A stretch of 53,065 bases of DNA from Lachnospiraceae bacterium (GTDB lineage Bacteria; Bacillota; Clostridia; Lachnospirales; Lachnospiraceae), in NCBI GenBank assembly GCA_017514845.1, contig JAFWIM010000049.1, positions 1-53,065 on the forward strand. The letters run 5' to 3'. Within the stretch, counting starts at the first letter, position 1. Each line of letters starts with the position of its first letter. The translations under genes and the position numbers were made by a program. A model generated the notes under the pieces. It did no database searches, was not told where the DNA came from, and saw only the letters and a list, made by a program, of their open reading frames with translations. This document shows positions 26,217 to 33,901 of this stretch, one piece after another.

Positions 26217-28352
26217 TTAATATATAACGACCGCCTCACCGTCAATGACATTCTCGAATATGACCTTCATAGCCGCAAGCGGTGTATTGACACAACCATG
26301 GGATCCGTCATACAGATACATCTCCTGTATGTACTCTGAATCTTCACGCCACTGCGCGTCATGGATACCTTCGGACTGATTGAACGCGATCCAGTAATCC
26401 ACAAGCTGCTCATATCCGCGGGTCTCCATCGTTCCGAGAAGTACATGCTCTTCATGCCAGTCGACCGAGAAGCAGCCCTTGTGCGTGATGCGTTCCTCAT
26501 CATCCGTCGGCATACCGGTGACGACATTGGTATCGATGAGCAGTTCACCGTCTTTATACATCCACAGGTGCTGGTCGGTAATACTGATTTCTATGTAAGT
26601 GTCTCCGAGACCGTTATTTGTCGTATAGAGAGGCTTTCTCCAGTAACTCACCTCATAGCTGCCCGTATCGTGGGCATTGAGTTTCTCTATGATATCTTCT
26701 CCGACAGCTTCCTCATTCAGCTCATAACCGTAATCACCGCCGGGTGTGATATCCACGTCGATACCGTCATATGTCGTGAATTTAAAGGACTTGCCGATCG
26801 AATCATGACGCTCTCTCCACACTGACATCAGATTCATGACCTTGTCCTCATCGACATAAAGTCCATCCTTGCCCTCTGATATCAGACCATTGATGATCTC
26901 TCTGGTAAGGACCTCAGGCTTATCCCAGAAGATATAAGTGAGCCCTGCGGACTTCATATATTCATTCCACTCATTAAGCAGCTCACTCAGCTTCTCATCC
27001 GAGCTGTAAATAGTCGGAAGGATGTGGTACTCCTCAAGATCGAGCAGCTTGTTGCCTGTCAGCAGGCATTCACGCGCCTCTGCCTTTGCGGCATCCACAT
27101 CTATGGTCGTGCCCATGACCTCCGGGTACACGACGTAGTTGCCCGTCTCATCCATGGCAACATGCGCGTCCTGAGGCTCGATCATGGTCGTCGTCTTGAA
27201 TCCGGACATCTTCTTCAGAATTTCCGCAAATGCAGCCTCGTCATAGCTTACATTTTCCTGTATAACGATCTCATTCTTTCTGAAGAATGAGATCGGCCAC
27301 GCGAACTGATTCTGTACCTTCAGGGCTTCCTTGATCCACTTCATGCTCTCATACTTAAGGTTTATGGCGGAGCCTTCAATATGATCCTGCGAACCGTCCA
27401 GGTTGCGCACTGTCAGGACATAGTCCCCGATCGTCGGTTTTATGATCTTGCTTGCGGACGCATATGATTTGAGTCCGACCTTTATCCCGTTCAGATATGT
27501 CCTCGGCATGAAAATGAAGGTAAACACGAAGACAAATACAAGGTAAACGCCCAGGATCGCGCCGATGGTCCCGAGAATCTGTTTCCTGCTCCTCGCCGGT
27601 ATCCGGGCGATCAGCGTCCTTACAAATGCGCCGATAGCCGCGAAAACCGATGCCGCTTTGGCCTTAATATCGATTTTTTCTTTCCTGTCAGCGGGATCTC
27701 CGGTTGGAATCTCCGTCTTCACGTTTTCGTCAGCTGCGGGCGTCACACTCTTCATGACCGTCTCGCTGTCGTCCGATTTGGGCTTCGCTCTCTTCCTGAC
27801 TTTTTCGCTGCCGTCCGATTGAGGCTTCGCCCTCTTCCTGACTCTTTCGCTGCCGTCCGATTTGGGCTTCGCTCTCTTCCTGACTTTTTCGCTGCCGTCT
27901 GATTGAGCCTCGGCTCTCTTCCTGACTTTTTCGCTGCCGTCTGATTGGGCCTCGGCTCTCTTACCGACTTTTTCGCTGCCGTCCGCCGAGGGTCCCGCTT
28001 TCCTCTTTACGCGCCTCTTTTTATCCGGCTCCTCCGAGGCGGACAAGCTCTTCTCCCCGCCTGTGACGGAATTGTCTTTCTCCGTCAGCCCAGCATTCTG
28101 AGGCCGCTTCCTGCGGACCTTACGACTTTTCTCCCCCTTTTGTTCGCTTCCTCCCTGCGGCTCAGCCTTCGCGCTGCCGGCGTCCTGCTCCCCCCGGACC
28201 GGCCTCTTGCGAACTTTTTTCTTTCTCTGCACAGATCCGGATTCCGCTCTGTCCGGCTTGTCATCGGTCAATTTGGGCTCCCCTCCGGCTCCTTCTGCCG
28301 GTTCCGTGATGACCTCCGATTTCTTTACATCATCTGCCACGTTCTCCTCCAT
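26217..28352 (-). CDS. Membrane-anchored L,D-transpeptidase with Lys/Arg-rich repeat region
   Basis: This 711-residue protein should crosslink or modify peptidoglycan outside the cell. The N-terminal 240 residues are cytoplasmic, highly charged and include about six tandem 14-residue units (type SDGSEKVRKRAKPQ, encoded by 42-bp repeats). A transmembrane helix follows (GAILGVYLVFVFVFTFIF), then a PG_binding_4-like extracellular region. The C-terminal YkuD domain has HLWMYKDGELL and the catalytic SHGCVN. The start is uncertain: I use ATG at 28352; GTG at 28415 is also open and neither has a strong site. No partner genes are coupled to it. Confidence 0.88.
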   Translation of the reverse strand: MEENVADDVKKSEVITEPAEGAGGEPKLTDDKPDRAESGSVQRKKKVRKRPVRGEQDAGSAKAEPQGGSEQKGEKSRKVRRKRPQNAGLTEKDNSVTGGEKSLSASEEPDKKRRVKRKAGPSADGSEKVGKRAEAQSDGSEKVRKRAEAQSDGSEKVRKRAKPKSDGSERVRKRAKPQSDGSEKVRKRAKPKSDDSETVMKSVTPAADENVKTEIPTGDPADRKEKIDIKAKAASVFAAIGAFVRTLIARIPARSRKQILGTIGAILGVYLVFVFVFTFIFMPRTYLNGIKVGLKSYASASKIIKPTIGDYVLTVRNLDGSQDHIEGSAINLKYESMKWIKEALKVQNQFAWPISFFRKNEIVIQENVSYDEAAFAEILKKMSGFKTTTMIEPQDAHVAMDETGNYVVYPEVMGTTIDVDAAKAEARECLLTGNKLLDLEEYHILPTIYSSDEKLSELLNEWNEYMKSAGLTYIFWDKPEVLTREIINGLISEGKDGLYVDEDKVMNLMSVWRERHDSIGKSFKFTTYDGIDVDITPGGDYGYELNEEAVGEDIIEKLNAHDTGSYEVSYWRKPLYTTNNGLGDTYIEISITDQHLWMYKDGELLIDTNVVTGMPTDDEERITHKGCFSVDWHEEHVLLGTMETRGYEQLVDYWIAFNQSEGIHDAQWREDSEYIQEMYLYDGSHGCVNTPLAAMKVIFENVIDGEAVVIY

Positions 28353-28556
28353 GTACCTAACAGTATCTGACGCGCATCGTCCGTCTTCCTTACGGCTATG
28401 ACAGCGGTCAGACACCGAGACAACATCGTCCTCAGACAGTCACATCATCATCCGTGCGGAACGAGTGCTGCAGGGACCTCACAAAGTACAATCGTCATAT
28501 TAAGTGATTATAGCATAAGACGGATTACTTAGGTACTAAAACTTCCCGCCGCAATG

Positions 28557-28593
28557 AAAAGGCTGCCGTATGACAATGTGTCACAAGGCAGCC
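28557..28593 (-). terminator. Terminator of the DUF975 gene
   Basis: Arms GGCTGCC and GGCAGCC, with further pairing in the loop (TTGTGACA/GTCATAC), are followed on the minus strand by TTTTC. It lies about 30 nt past the DUF975 stop. Confidence 0.75.
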
Positions 28594-28619
28594 AAAAAGG
28601 TCCCGATGTAAAATTTCTG

Positions 28620-29345
28620 TCAGATACCCTGCGGATTCAGCATGATTTTCTCGCGAAGAGCCATATAGAGCGCGGCATCCGTGAGACCCTTGTAGGGGTT
28701 CACATAGAAAATGCCGACAAGGCCGCATGTGATGATCGAGAGAAGCTGCCATCCCAGGAAAGAAAGATCCAGAACGAACGCGTTCCACTTCTCACCGTCC
28801 ATCATCCGCTTTGACATCGAAAATGCTTCACGCCACTCCATATCCGGATTCTCGGCAAGGAGATACGGTATCATCCTGTACTCATAGCTCTTAATTATAC
28901 CGGGTATAATAAGGAGCATGGTCCAGAGCGCGGTAAATACGGCTCTGAGCAGCATGGCGATCATTCCGTTCACATAATTCATTTTGAAGCCGTACGTAAC
29001 TCTGTCCAGCTCACACGGCGCGTACAGGTCTTCCATAAAATATCTGCGAATGCCGATCTCCAGCGGGTTCATCACAAAAATCTGAAGAGCAAGTCCGGCA
29101 ATACCGGCAAGCAGCGCAACTGCTGCTATCATCGCAGAAATCACACCGAAGTATGGGTTGTGCATCAATTGGTCAACAATCCCTGTATCTACGTTCGTCT
29201 CGACCTGCTCTGCTCCGCGGGCCGATCCCGAAGAAGCCGTTGCCGTGCAAAGCATCATAAGGAAACCGACAAAAACAGATTTCCAATAAGATCCTGTAAG
29301 GGCGTTTTTGGCCATGCCCTTAAGGGTAGCTATATTCCAGTTCAT
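28620..29345 (-). CDS. DUF975 family integral membrane protein
   Basis: The 241-residue protein has the DUF975 pattern: a cytosolic start (NWNIATLKGMAKNAL), hydrophobic segments near 20-35, 70-95, 130-150 and 190-220, and the conserved GIRRYFMEDL, IIPGIIKSYEYRMIPYLLAENP and AFSMSKRMMDGEKW segments. The family's function is unknown; members are common in Firmicutes. It lies directly downstream of two RiPP-like precursor peptide genes, separated by a weak terminator, so an export or immunity role is a guess worth testing. Confidence 0.85.
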   Translation of the reverse strand: MNWNIATLKGMAKNALTGSYWKSVFVGFLMMLCTATASSGSARGAEQVETNVDTGIVDQLMHNPYFGVISAMIAAVALLAGIAGLALQIFVMNPLEIGIRRYFMEDLYAPCELDRVTYGFKMNYVNGMIAMLLRAVFTALWTMLLIIPGIIKSYEYRMIPYLLAENPDMEWREAFSMSKRMMDGEKWNAFVLDLSFLGWQLLSIITCGLVGIFYVNPYKGLTDAALYMALREKIMLNPQGI

Positions 29346-29380
29346 TGCATAATCCTCTCAAAAAAACAATATAAATGATA

Positions 29381-29403
29381 AAAGGCACCACATATGTGGT
29401 GCC
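29381..29403 (-). terminator. Terminator after the peptide gene pair
   Basis: A perfect 20-nt palindrome built from GGCACCACAT and ATGTGGTGCC (29384-29403) is followed by TTTTATC on the minus strand. It begins 25 nt past the second peptide's stop and ends about 40 nt before the DUF975 start. The U-tract is interrupted, so some read-through is likely. Confidence 0.7.
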
Positions 29404-29428
29404 TCAATCTTACATAATTCAGCCGCTG

Positions 29429-29536
29429 TTATGACTGAGCATGAGCGCAGTAATCTTCCATTACATCCTCATACTTGCCGCCTGCGGTCTCTTCGACGTT
29501 AATTTCCATAATCGTCGGAATTTCCCACTTCTCCAA
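29429..29536 (-). CDS. Small RiPP-like precursor peptide 2 (35 residues, TTG start)
   Basis: The peptide begins MEKWEIPTIMEINVEETAGGK and continues YEDVMEDYCAHAQS. It is a clear paralogue of the peptide encoded 133 bp upstream: both share MEKWE.P, E.NV.ETAGGK and a Ser end. Translation starts at TTG with AAAGGAGG 8 nt upstream, an excellent site. If the leader ends at Ala18, the residue at core position 9 is Glu, as a lasso ring needs; if it ends at Gly20, this is a double-glycine leader. It has one Cys. No maturation enzyme lies nearby, so the class is inferred. Confidence 0.75.
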   Translation of the reverse strand: MEKWEIPTIMEINVEETAGGKYEDVMEDYCAHAQS

Positions 29537-29669
29537 GGCTTAATCCTCCTTTGATATCACAAATTATCCACACGAACCTGATGACTTCATCAAAAAGACA
29601 CTTTAATGCAATCACCACAATTCAGTGCAGAAATTGCATAGGACTTTTACTCCCCCTCGAACTGTCTGA

Positions 29670-29789
29670 TTATGACTGGCCACCCTTGCAAGGACAACCG
29701 CAATAGCACTCGATCGGCATATCGGACTTGCCGCCTGCTGTCTCCTGAACATTGAGTTCATTGACTACCGGAGCTTCCCATTTTTCCAT
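29670..29789 (-). CDS. Small Cys-rich RiPP-like precursor peptide 1 (39 residues)
   Basis: The ATG at 29789 has AGGGAGG 8 nt upstream and a good promoter behind it. The product has a leader-like half (MEKWEAPVVNELNVQETAGG) and a tail KSDMPIECYCGCPCKGGQS with four cysteines at every second position (28, 30, 32, 34). The leader has an aromatic residue, Pro three residues on, and Thr ten after that, matching paeninodin-type lasso leaders; Gly19 to Glu27 would then give a nine-residue ring. Alternatively GlyGly at 19-20 is an ABC-exporter cleavage site. Sactipeptide or metal-binding roles are also possible. Upstream extension of the frame to 29867 is unlikely. Confidence 0.8.
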   Translation of the reverse strand: MEKWEAPVVNELNVQETAGGKSDMPIECYCGCPCKGGQS

Positions 29790-29826
29790 TGCAAATACCT
29801 CCCTAAAATTTTGTATTGCCTCCCAA

Positions 29827-29855
29827 AGTATACTTCTATCCTTCGAGAAAGTCAA
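29827..29855 (-). promoter_or_regulatory. Sigma-A promoter of the peptide genes
   Basis: TTGACT and TATACT are separated by 17 nt on the minus strand, ending about 38 nt before the first peptide's ATG. This is one of the best promoters in the window and argues that these very short genes are real and expressed. Confidence 0.8.
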
Positions 29856-30087
29856 TCGACCCTTCAAATTTTACATAAATGTTACCAAATTGCAACTCCC
29901 CAGAAAAAATGCAGTCAAAACAAACCACTTTTCTTTCTGCATACCATATATATACTACCAAACACCACAAAAGTAAAGTTATCTTAATAAAAAACAACGA
30001 TTTTTTCGTTATGTATTAATTTTTGTGCAAATTCCAACGTTTTCACGCAGGAAGCTTTTCGCAAATGCAGTCCGGCTGACCGCGCAT

Positions 30088-30972
30088 TTATATCTGAGAG
30101 ATCACGATTGCCGCAAACATGAGCGCGCAGCCGAACAGCTCTCGCGCCGTCATGGCCTCTTGCAGGATGACCCATCCCGCAAGAGCCGCGAACACGCTCT
30201 CAAAGCTCATCGCGATCGACGCTACGGCGGGATCCAGCCCGTCCTGGGCCACGATCTGCAGCGTATAGCCGACCGCACTGCTCATAAATCCCGCATAGAG
30301 GATCGAAGGCAGGGCTGAAAGAATGCCTTCCGCATCGAACGGCTCAAGGAGCAGCATACATATGCCCGCGAAGATGCCTTCGAACAAAAACTCCAGAGCC
30401 GCCAGCTTTACAGGATCTGTATACTTCACAAAATAGTTGACCGACAGGATCTGAAGGCTGAAAAGAAAAGCGCACAGCAGCATCCAGCTGTCGCCTGCCG
30501 ACAGGGAAAAACTCTCTCCCATGCACAGAAGATACAGGCCTATGACCGCCAGCATGACACACCCCCACACCTTCCTGTTCACGCTCCGATGCATAAACAC
30601 TGACAGAACAGGCACAAGCACTACATAGAGGGCGGTGATAAAACCTGCCTTGGCTGTCGTTGTGAGGCTGATGCCAATCTGCTGTGACGCGCTCGCCGAA
30701 AAAAGGAAAAAGCCGCACACTGCGCCGCCGGAAACAAGCATCTTTGTCTGCCCGGCAGTTTTTCTGACTGTATCTGCCTTTCTTACGAGCACGCGTTCCC
30801 TCACAGCTATAACGGGGAGCAGGGCAAAAAAAGCGATCCATGTCCTGGCGGCCAGAAAAGTGAAGGGTCCGACGAAGGCGGCCCCGATGCTCTGTGCAGC
30901 AAACGCGCAGCCCCATATGAGGGCTGTCACAAAAAGGACCAATGTGCAGATGATTTCCCGTCTCTTATTCAT
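30088..30972 (-). CDS. EamA/DMT-family transporter
   Basis: The 294-residue membrane protein has ten hydrophobic helices in two EamA repeats (drug/metabolite transporter superfamily). The first opens with LFVTALIWGCAFAAQSIG and the second half with LLCAFLFSLQILSVNYF; the end GWVILQEAMTARELFGCALMFAAI is typical. Members export amino acids or other metabolites; substrate unknown. GGAAAG precedes the ATG. It is upstream of the RiPP-like peptide genes on the same strand, but about 300 nt and a separate promoter lie between them. Confidence 0.88.
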   Translation of the reverse strand: MNKRREIICTLVLFVTALIWGCAFAAQSIGAAFVGPFTFLAARTWIAFFALLPVIAVRERVLVRKADTVRKTAGQTKMLVSGGAVCGFFLFSASASQQIGISLTTTAKAGFITALYVVLVPVLSVFMHRSVNRKVWGCVMLAVIGLYLLCMGESFSLSAGDSWMLLCAFLFSLQILSVNYFVKYTDPVKLAALEFLFEGIFAGICMLLLEPFDAEGILSALPSILYAGFMSSAVGYTLQIVAQDGLDPAVASIAMSFESVFAALAGWVILQEAMTARELFGCALMFAAIVISQI

Positions 30973-31057
30973 TGCCGTCTTTCCATAAAAATGTTATTCA
31001 CGCATGGGATCCCGGCAGAATACGCAGCGAAACGCGTTCCGGGACATCCGATAAGAC

Positions 31058-31086
31058 ATCATAGCACAACCTCATCGAACAGCAAA
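31058..31086 (-). promoter_or_regulatory. Candidate promoter of the EamA gene
   Basis: TTTGCT and TATGAT are separated by 17 nt on the minus strand, about 85 nt before the start codon. Confidence 0.5.
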
Positions 31087-31211
31087 GTATTTCTTTGCGC
31101 AGAAAAAGAGGCCAGTCTCACGGGCGAGACTCTAAATACTGTGATATACTAAGTATGTCAAAAGCGTTCGCAGTCAGCACAACCCCTTGGCTGAAAGGAT
31201 CTGAAATCATT

Positions 31212-31955
31212 ATGCAAAATGAGTTTTCACGTACCGAGCTTCTACTCGGAGAATCGAACATGAACAAGCTGTACGCCAGCCGGGTCATTATCTTCGGCGT
31301 AGGCGGGGTCGGAGGCTATGTGGCCGAAGGTCTCGCGAGGAGCGGCATCGGTTCTATCGACATAGTTGACAATGATACTGTCAGCCTTTCCAATATCAAC
31401 AGACAGATCATCGCCCTGCACAGCACACTCGGCCGGAACAAAGTGGACGTGGTCAGGGAACGTCTCCTCGACATCAATCCTGTCATCAGGATCACGACAC
31501 ATAAATGCTTCTATCTGCCCGAGACCGCTGACAGATTCGATTTTTCTAAGTATGATTATGTTATTGACGCGATTGACACCGTCACCGGAAAGATCCAGAT
31601 CATCATGCAGGCCGAGGAAGCGGGAGTGCCTGTCATCTCCAGCATGGGGTGCGGCAATAAACTGGACCCGACAAAGCTCAAGGTGACCGATATTTACAGC
31701 ACCACTGTCTGCCCTCTCGCCAAAGTCATGCGCAGGGAACTCAAAAAAAGAGGAATCAAAAAGCTGAAAGTCGTCTATTCGGAAGAGCCTGCGATAAAGC
31801 CCAATGAGGCCGTTGCCGACGCCAGCGACACATCGCCGGAATCTCAGCCGGGAGAGGCGGGAAGAAAGAAAGCTGTTCCGGGCTCAACGGCATTTGTGCC
31901 GTCTGCCGCCGGACTTATTATCGCATCGGAAGTAGTAAGGGATTTGATCGGATGA
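31212..31955 (+). CDS. tcdA: tRNA threonylcarbamoyladenosine dehydratase
   Basis: TcdA uses ATP to cyclise t6A37 in ANN-decoding tRNAs to the hydantoin form. The 247-residue E1/ThiF-type protein has the nucleotide-binding GVGGVGGYVAEGLARSG, the SNINRQ segment and DAIDTVTGK typical of the family, then SSMGCGNKLDPTK and the C-terminal PGSTAFVPSAAGLIIASEVV. I use the ATG at 31212 because the family begins with FSRTELLLG; AAAGGA lies 14 nt before it. A longer in-frame start at 31155 overlaps a TATACT box. It is monocistronic. Confidence 0.92.
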   Translation: MQNEFSRTELLLGESNMNKLYASRVIIFGVGGVGGYVAEGLARSGIGSIDIVDNDTVSLSNINRQIIALHSTLGRNKVDVVRERLLDINPVIRITTHKCFYLPETADRFDFSKYDYVIDAIDTVTGKIQIIMQAEEAGVPVISSMGCGNKLDPTKLKVTDIYSTTVCPLAKVMRRELKKRGIKKLKVVYSEEPAIKPNEAVADASDTSPESQPGEAGRKKAVPGSTAFVPSAAGLIIASEVVRDLIG

Positions 31956-32022
31956 AAATTGTGCATTTTCACCAATAAAACATTCATGCACTTATTCTAG
32001 TGAATTTTTCGCTAATATGTGC

Positions 32023-32037
32023 TATACTAATGTTAGT
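32023..32037 (+). promoter_or_regulatory. -10 box and overlapping palindrome of the MarR gene
   Basis: TATACT (32023-32028) overlaps ACTAA-TG-TTAGT (32026-32037), an inverted repeat with 5-bp arms. Its place at the transcription start suits an autorepressor site. The -35 region is poor. Confidence 0.5.
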
Positions 32038-32069
32038 AAACAATACTGTTGAATGTATGGGGGGCAAAA

Positions 32070-32534
32070 ATGTCATTTGAAGGTGACTTTAAAAGCATAT
32101 ATACGAAATTCAAACTACATTTTTACAGAGAGATCTTTGGAAGCTGGACGATGCGTGAGGCTACTTTGACGACTGTCGAGACATTTTGCATGGAGGTAAT
32201 CTATGCAATGGAACGTCCGACAATCAACGAGTTCGCCAATTTTATCAAGATTTCTCAGCCCAATGCGGCTTACAAAGTCAACAATCTGATCCGAAAAGGG
32301 TATTTAAGAAAAGTCAGATCTCAGAAAGACAAGCGTGAATACTTCCTTGAAGTGACTGACAAGTATATAGATTTTCTGGATATTGAGAATTCATATATGC
32401 ACAAAGTTCTTGAACGTCTTGAAAGCAGGTTCACAAAACCCGAGCTTGAAGAATTAGACAACATGCTCAAAACTATTTCCACCGAGCTCATGCCCGAAAT
32501 TCCGGATTTTCAGCAGCGGAAGCATGATGCATAA
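32070..32534 (+). CDS. MarR-family transcriptional regulator
   Basis: The 154-residue protein is a winged helix-turn-helix regulator. Residues of about 45-110 hold the DNA-binding domain: RPTINEFANFIKISQPNAAYKVNNLIRKG is the HTH and VRSQKDKREYFLEVT the wing. Flanking helices would form the dimer interface. The ATG at 32070 follows GGGGG; an in-frame TTG at 32049 is less likely. A small inverted repeat overlapping its -10 suggests autoregulation. No target operon is adjacent; it converges with ald across a shared terminator. The ligand is unknown. Confidence 0.87.
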   Translation: MSFEGDFKSIYTKFKLHFYREIFGSWTMREATLTTVETFCMEVIYAMERPTINEFANFIKISQPNAAYKVNNLIRKGYLRKVRSQKDKREYFLEVTDKYIDFLDIENSYMHKVLERLESRFTKPELEELDNMLKTISTELMPEIPDFQQRKHDA

Positions 32535-32566
32535 AAGTGGAACAGCGTATGACAGCAAAACTTAAA

Positions 32567-32590
32567 GGGCTGCCGCATTTGCGGCAGCCC
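32567..32590. terminator. Bidirectional terminator between the MarR gene and ald
   Basis: Arms GGGCTGCCGC and GCGGCAGCCC around a 4-nt loop. TCTTATTT follows on the plus side and TTTAAG on the minus side. Confidence 0.75.
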
Positions 32591-32622
32591 TCTTATTTCG
32601 TCATCAAAGACCTCTCTGCGTA

Positions 32623-33741
32623 TCAGATCAGGTCTTCTATATCGTAGTACTCATACTGGCCTTCAAATGCCTCTGCGACGTTCTTGCACACGACTTTGCC
32701 GTCATAGGTATTGATGCCGGAATAAATTGCATGGTTGGCCTTGCACGCGCCTTCAAGCCCGAGGTTGGCAATCTGGAGGCCGTAACGAAGTGTAGCATTG
32801 GTGAGCGCGATCGTGGAGGTCCTCGGAACTGCTCCCGGCATATTGCCTACGCAGTAGTGAATTACATTATCGACCTTGAAGATCGGGTCATCGTGCGTTG
32901 TCATGTGGGAAGCCTCTCCGCAGCCGCCCTGATCGATCGCGACATCGACAAAGACCGCGCCGTCTTTCATCTCTTTCAGATATTTCTTCTTGAAAAGCTT
33001 CGGTGTCATGCCGCCGGGGATAAGGACCGAACCGATGACCAGGTCGGCATCCTTAACAGCCTTCTCGATATTGGCATCCGTCGATACCAGAGTCTGCACA
33101 CGCGATCCCATAATGTCATCGATATAGGCGAGACGCTTCAGGTTGATGTCGATGATGGTGACATTTGCACCCATACCCACAGCGATCTTGCACGCGTTCA
33201 TGCCGACAGTGCCCGCGCCGAGAATAACGATATTGGCTTTCGGAGTTCCCGGAACGCCTGCAAGCAGAACGCCCTCGCCTCCGAATCTCTTCTCAAGATA
33301 TTTTGCGCCCTCCTGGATGGACAGGCGGCCGGCGATCTGACTCATCGGAGCGAGGAGCGGAATGCTTCCGTCCTTTTCGATCAGAGTCTCATAGGCGACG
33401 CCCTTGACCTTGCCGCGAATGAGTGCGTCGAGCTGCTCCTCATCGGCTGCCAGATGCAGATAGGTAAAGAGTATCAATCCCTCATGGAATGAACCGTACT
33501 CATCAGGGAGCGGCTCCTTGACCTTCACCATCATATCGCACTGATCCCACACTGCCTCTGCCGCCTCAAACAGCCTGGCACCGGCTGCGTCGTACTCTTC
33601 ATCTGTAAATCCGGAACCCAGACCGGCTCCTCTCTCAATCAGGACCTCGTGTCCGGCTGCGACATACGCTTTTACATTATCCGGTGTAAGGCCGACTCGA
33701 AATTCATTGTTCTTGATTTCTTTAACGCATCCTACTTTCAT
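32623..33741 (-). CDS. ald: Alanine dehydrogenase
   Basis: Ald catalyses reversible NAD-dependent deamination of L-alanine to pyruvate and ammonium. The 372-residue protein matches the family (about 370). Visible are the N-terminal MKVGCVKEIKNNEFRVGLTP, substrate-binding Lys in MMVKVKEP, the active-site region LFTYLHLAAD, the Rossmann motif VILGAGTVGMNA and the FVDVAIDQGGCGE segment. GGAGG lies before the ATG. It is monocistronic with a TATAAT box and an inverted repeat upstream. Confidence 0.95.
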   Translation of the reverse strand: MKVGCVKEIKNNEFRVGLTPDNVKAYVAAGHEVLIERGAGLGSGFTDEEYDAAGARLFEAAEAVWDQCDMMVKVKEPLPDEYGSFHEGLILFTYLHLAADEEQLDALIRGKVKGVAYETLIEKDGSIPLLAPMSQIAGRLSIQEGAKYLEKRFGGEGVLLAGVPGTPKANIVILGAGTVGMNACKIAVGMGANVTIIDINLKRLAYIDDIMGSRVQTLVSTDANIEKAVKDADLVIGSVLIPGGMTPKLFKKKYLKEMKDGAVFVDVAIDQGGCGEASHMTTHDDPIFKVDNVIHYCVGNMPGAVPRTSTIALTNATLRYGLQIANLGLEGACKANHAIYSGINTYDGKVVCKNVAEAFEGQYEYYDIEDLI

Positions 33742-33847
33742 ATTATTTCCTCCGAACTACTGTATTTTCGTGAAACGAGGATTTTCCTCAGGTCTCAGCC
33801 TGATTCGTGCCGAAATTGCATCTCACCTTCGAGAATAATCCATAAAT

Positions 33848-33889
33848 ATTATAGCAGAATGATAAAAATTTGTATCGATTTCAGTACAA
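33848..33889 (-). promoter_or_regulatory. Promoter and candidate operator of ald
   Basis: A TATAAT box (33848-33853) has an inverted repeat TTGTA-N10-TACAA (33870-33889) at and just upstream of the -35 position, where GATACA is a weak -35. The placement suits an activator or repressor site. Regulator unknown. Confidence 0.45.
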
Positions 33890-33901
33890 TTTCTGAAGTT
33901 T

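Noticed and set aside
27735-27985. CRISPR-like repeat array
   Set aside because: The 42-bp tandem units have no spacers and are in frame within the L,D-transpeptidase gene.
29789-29867. 26-residue N-terminal extension of precursor peptide 1
   Set aside because: It would start at a TTG lying within the promoter -35/-10 region, whereas the internal ATG has a strong ribosome site and matches its paralogue's start.
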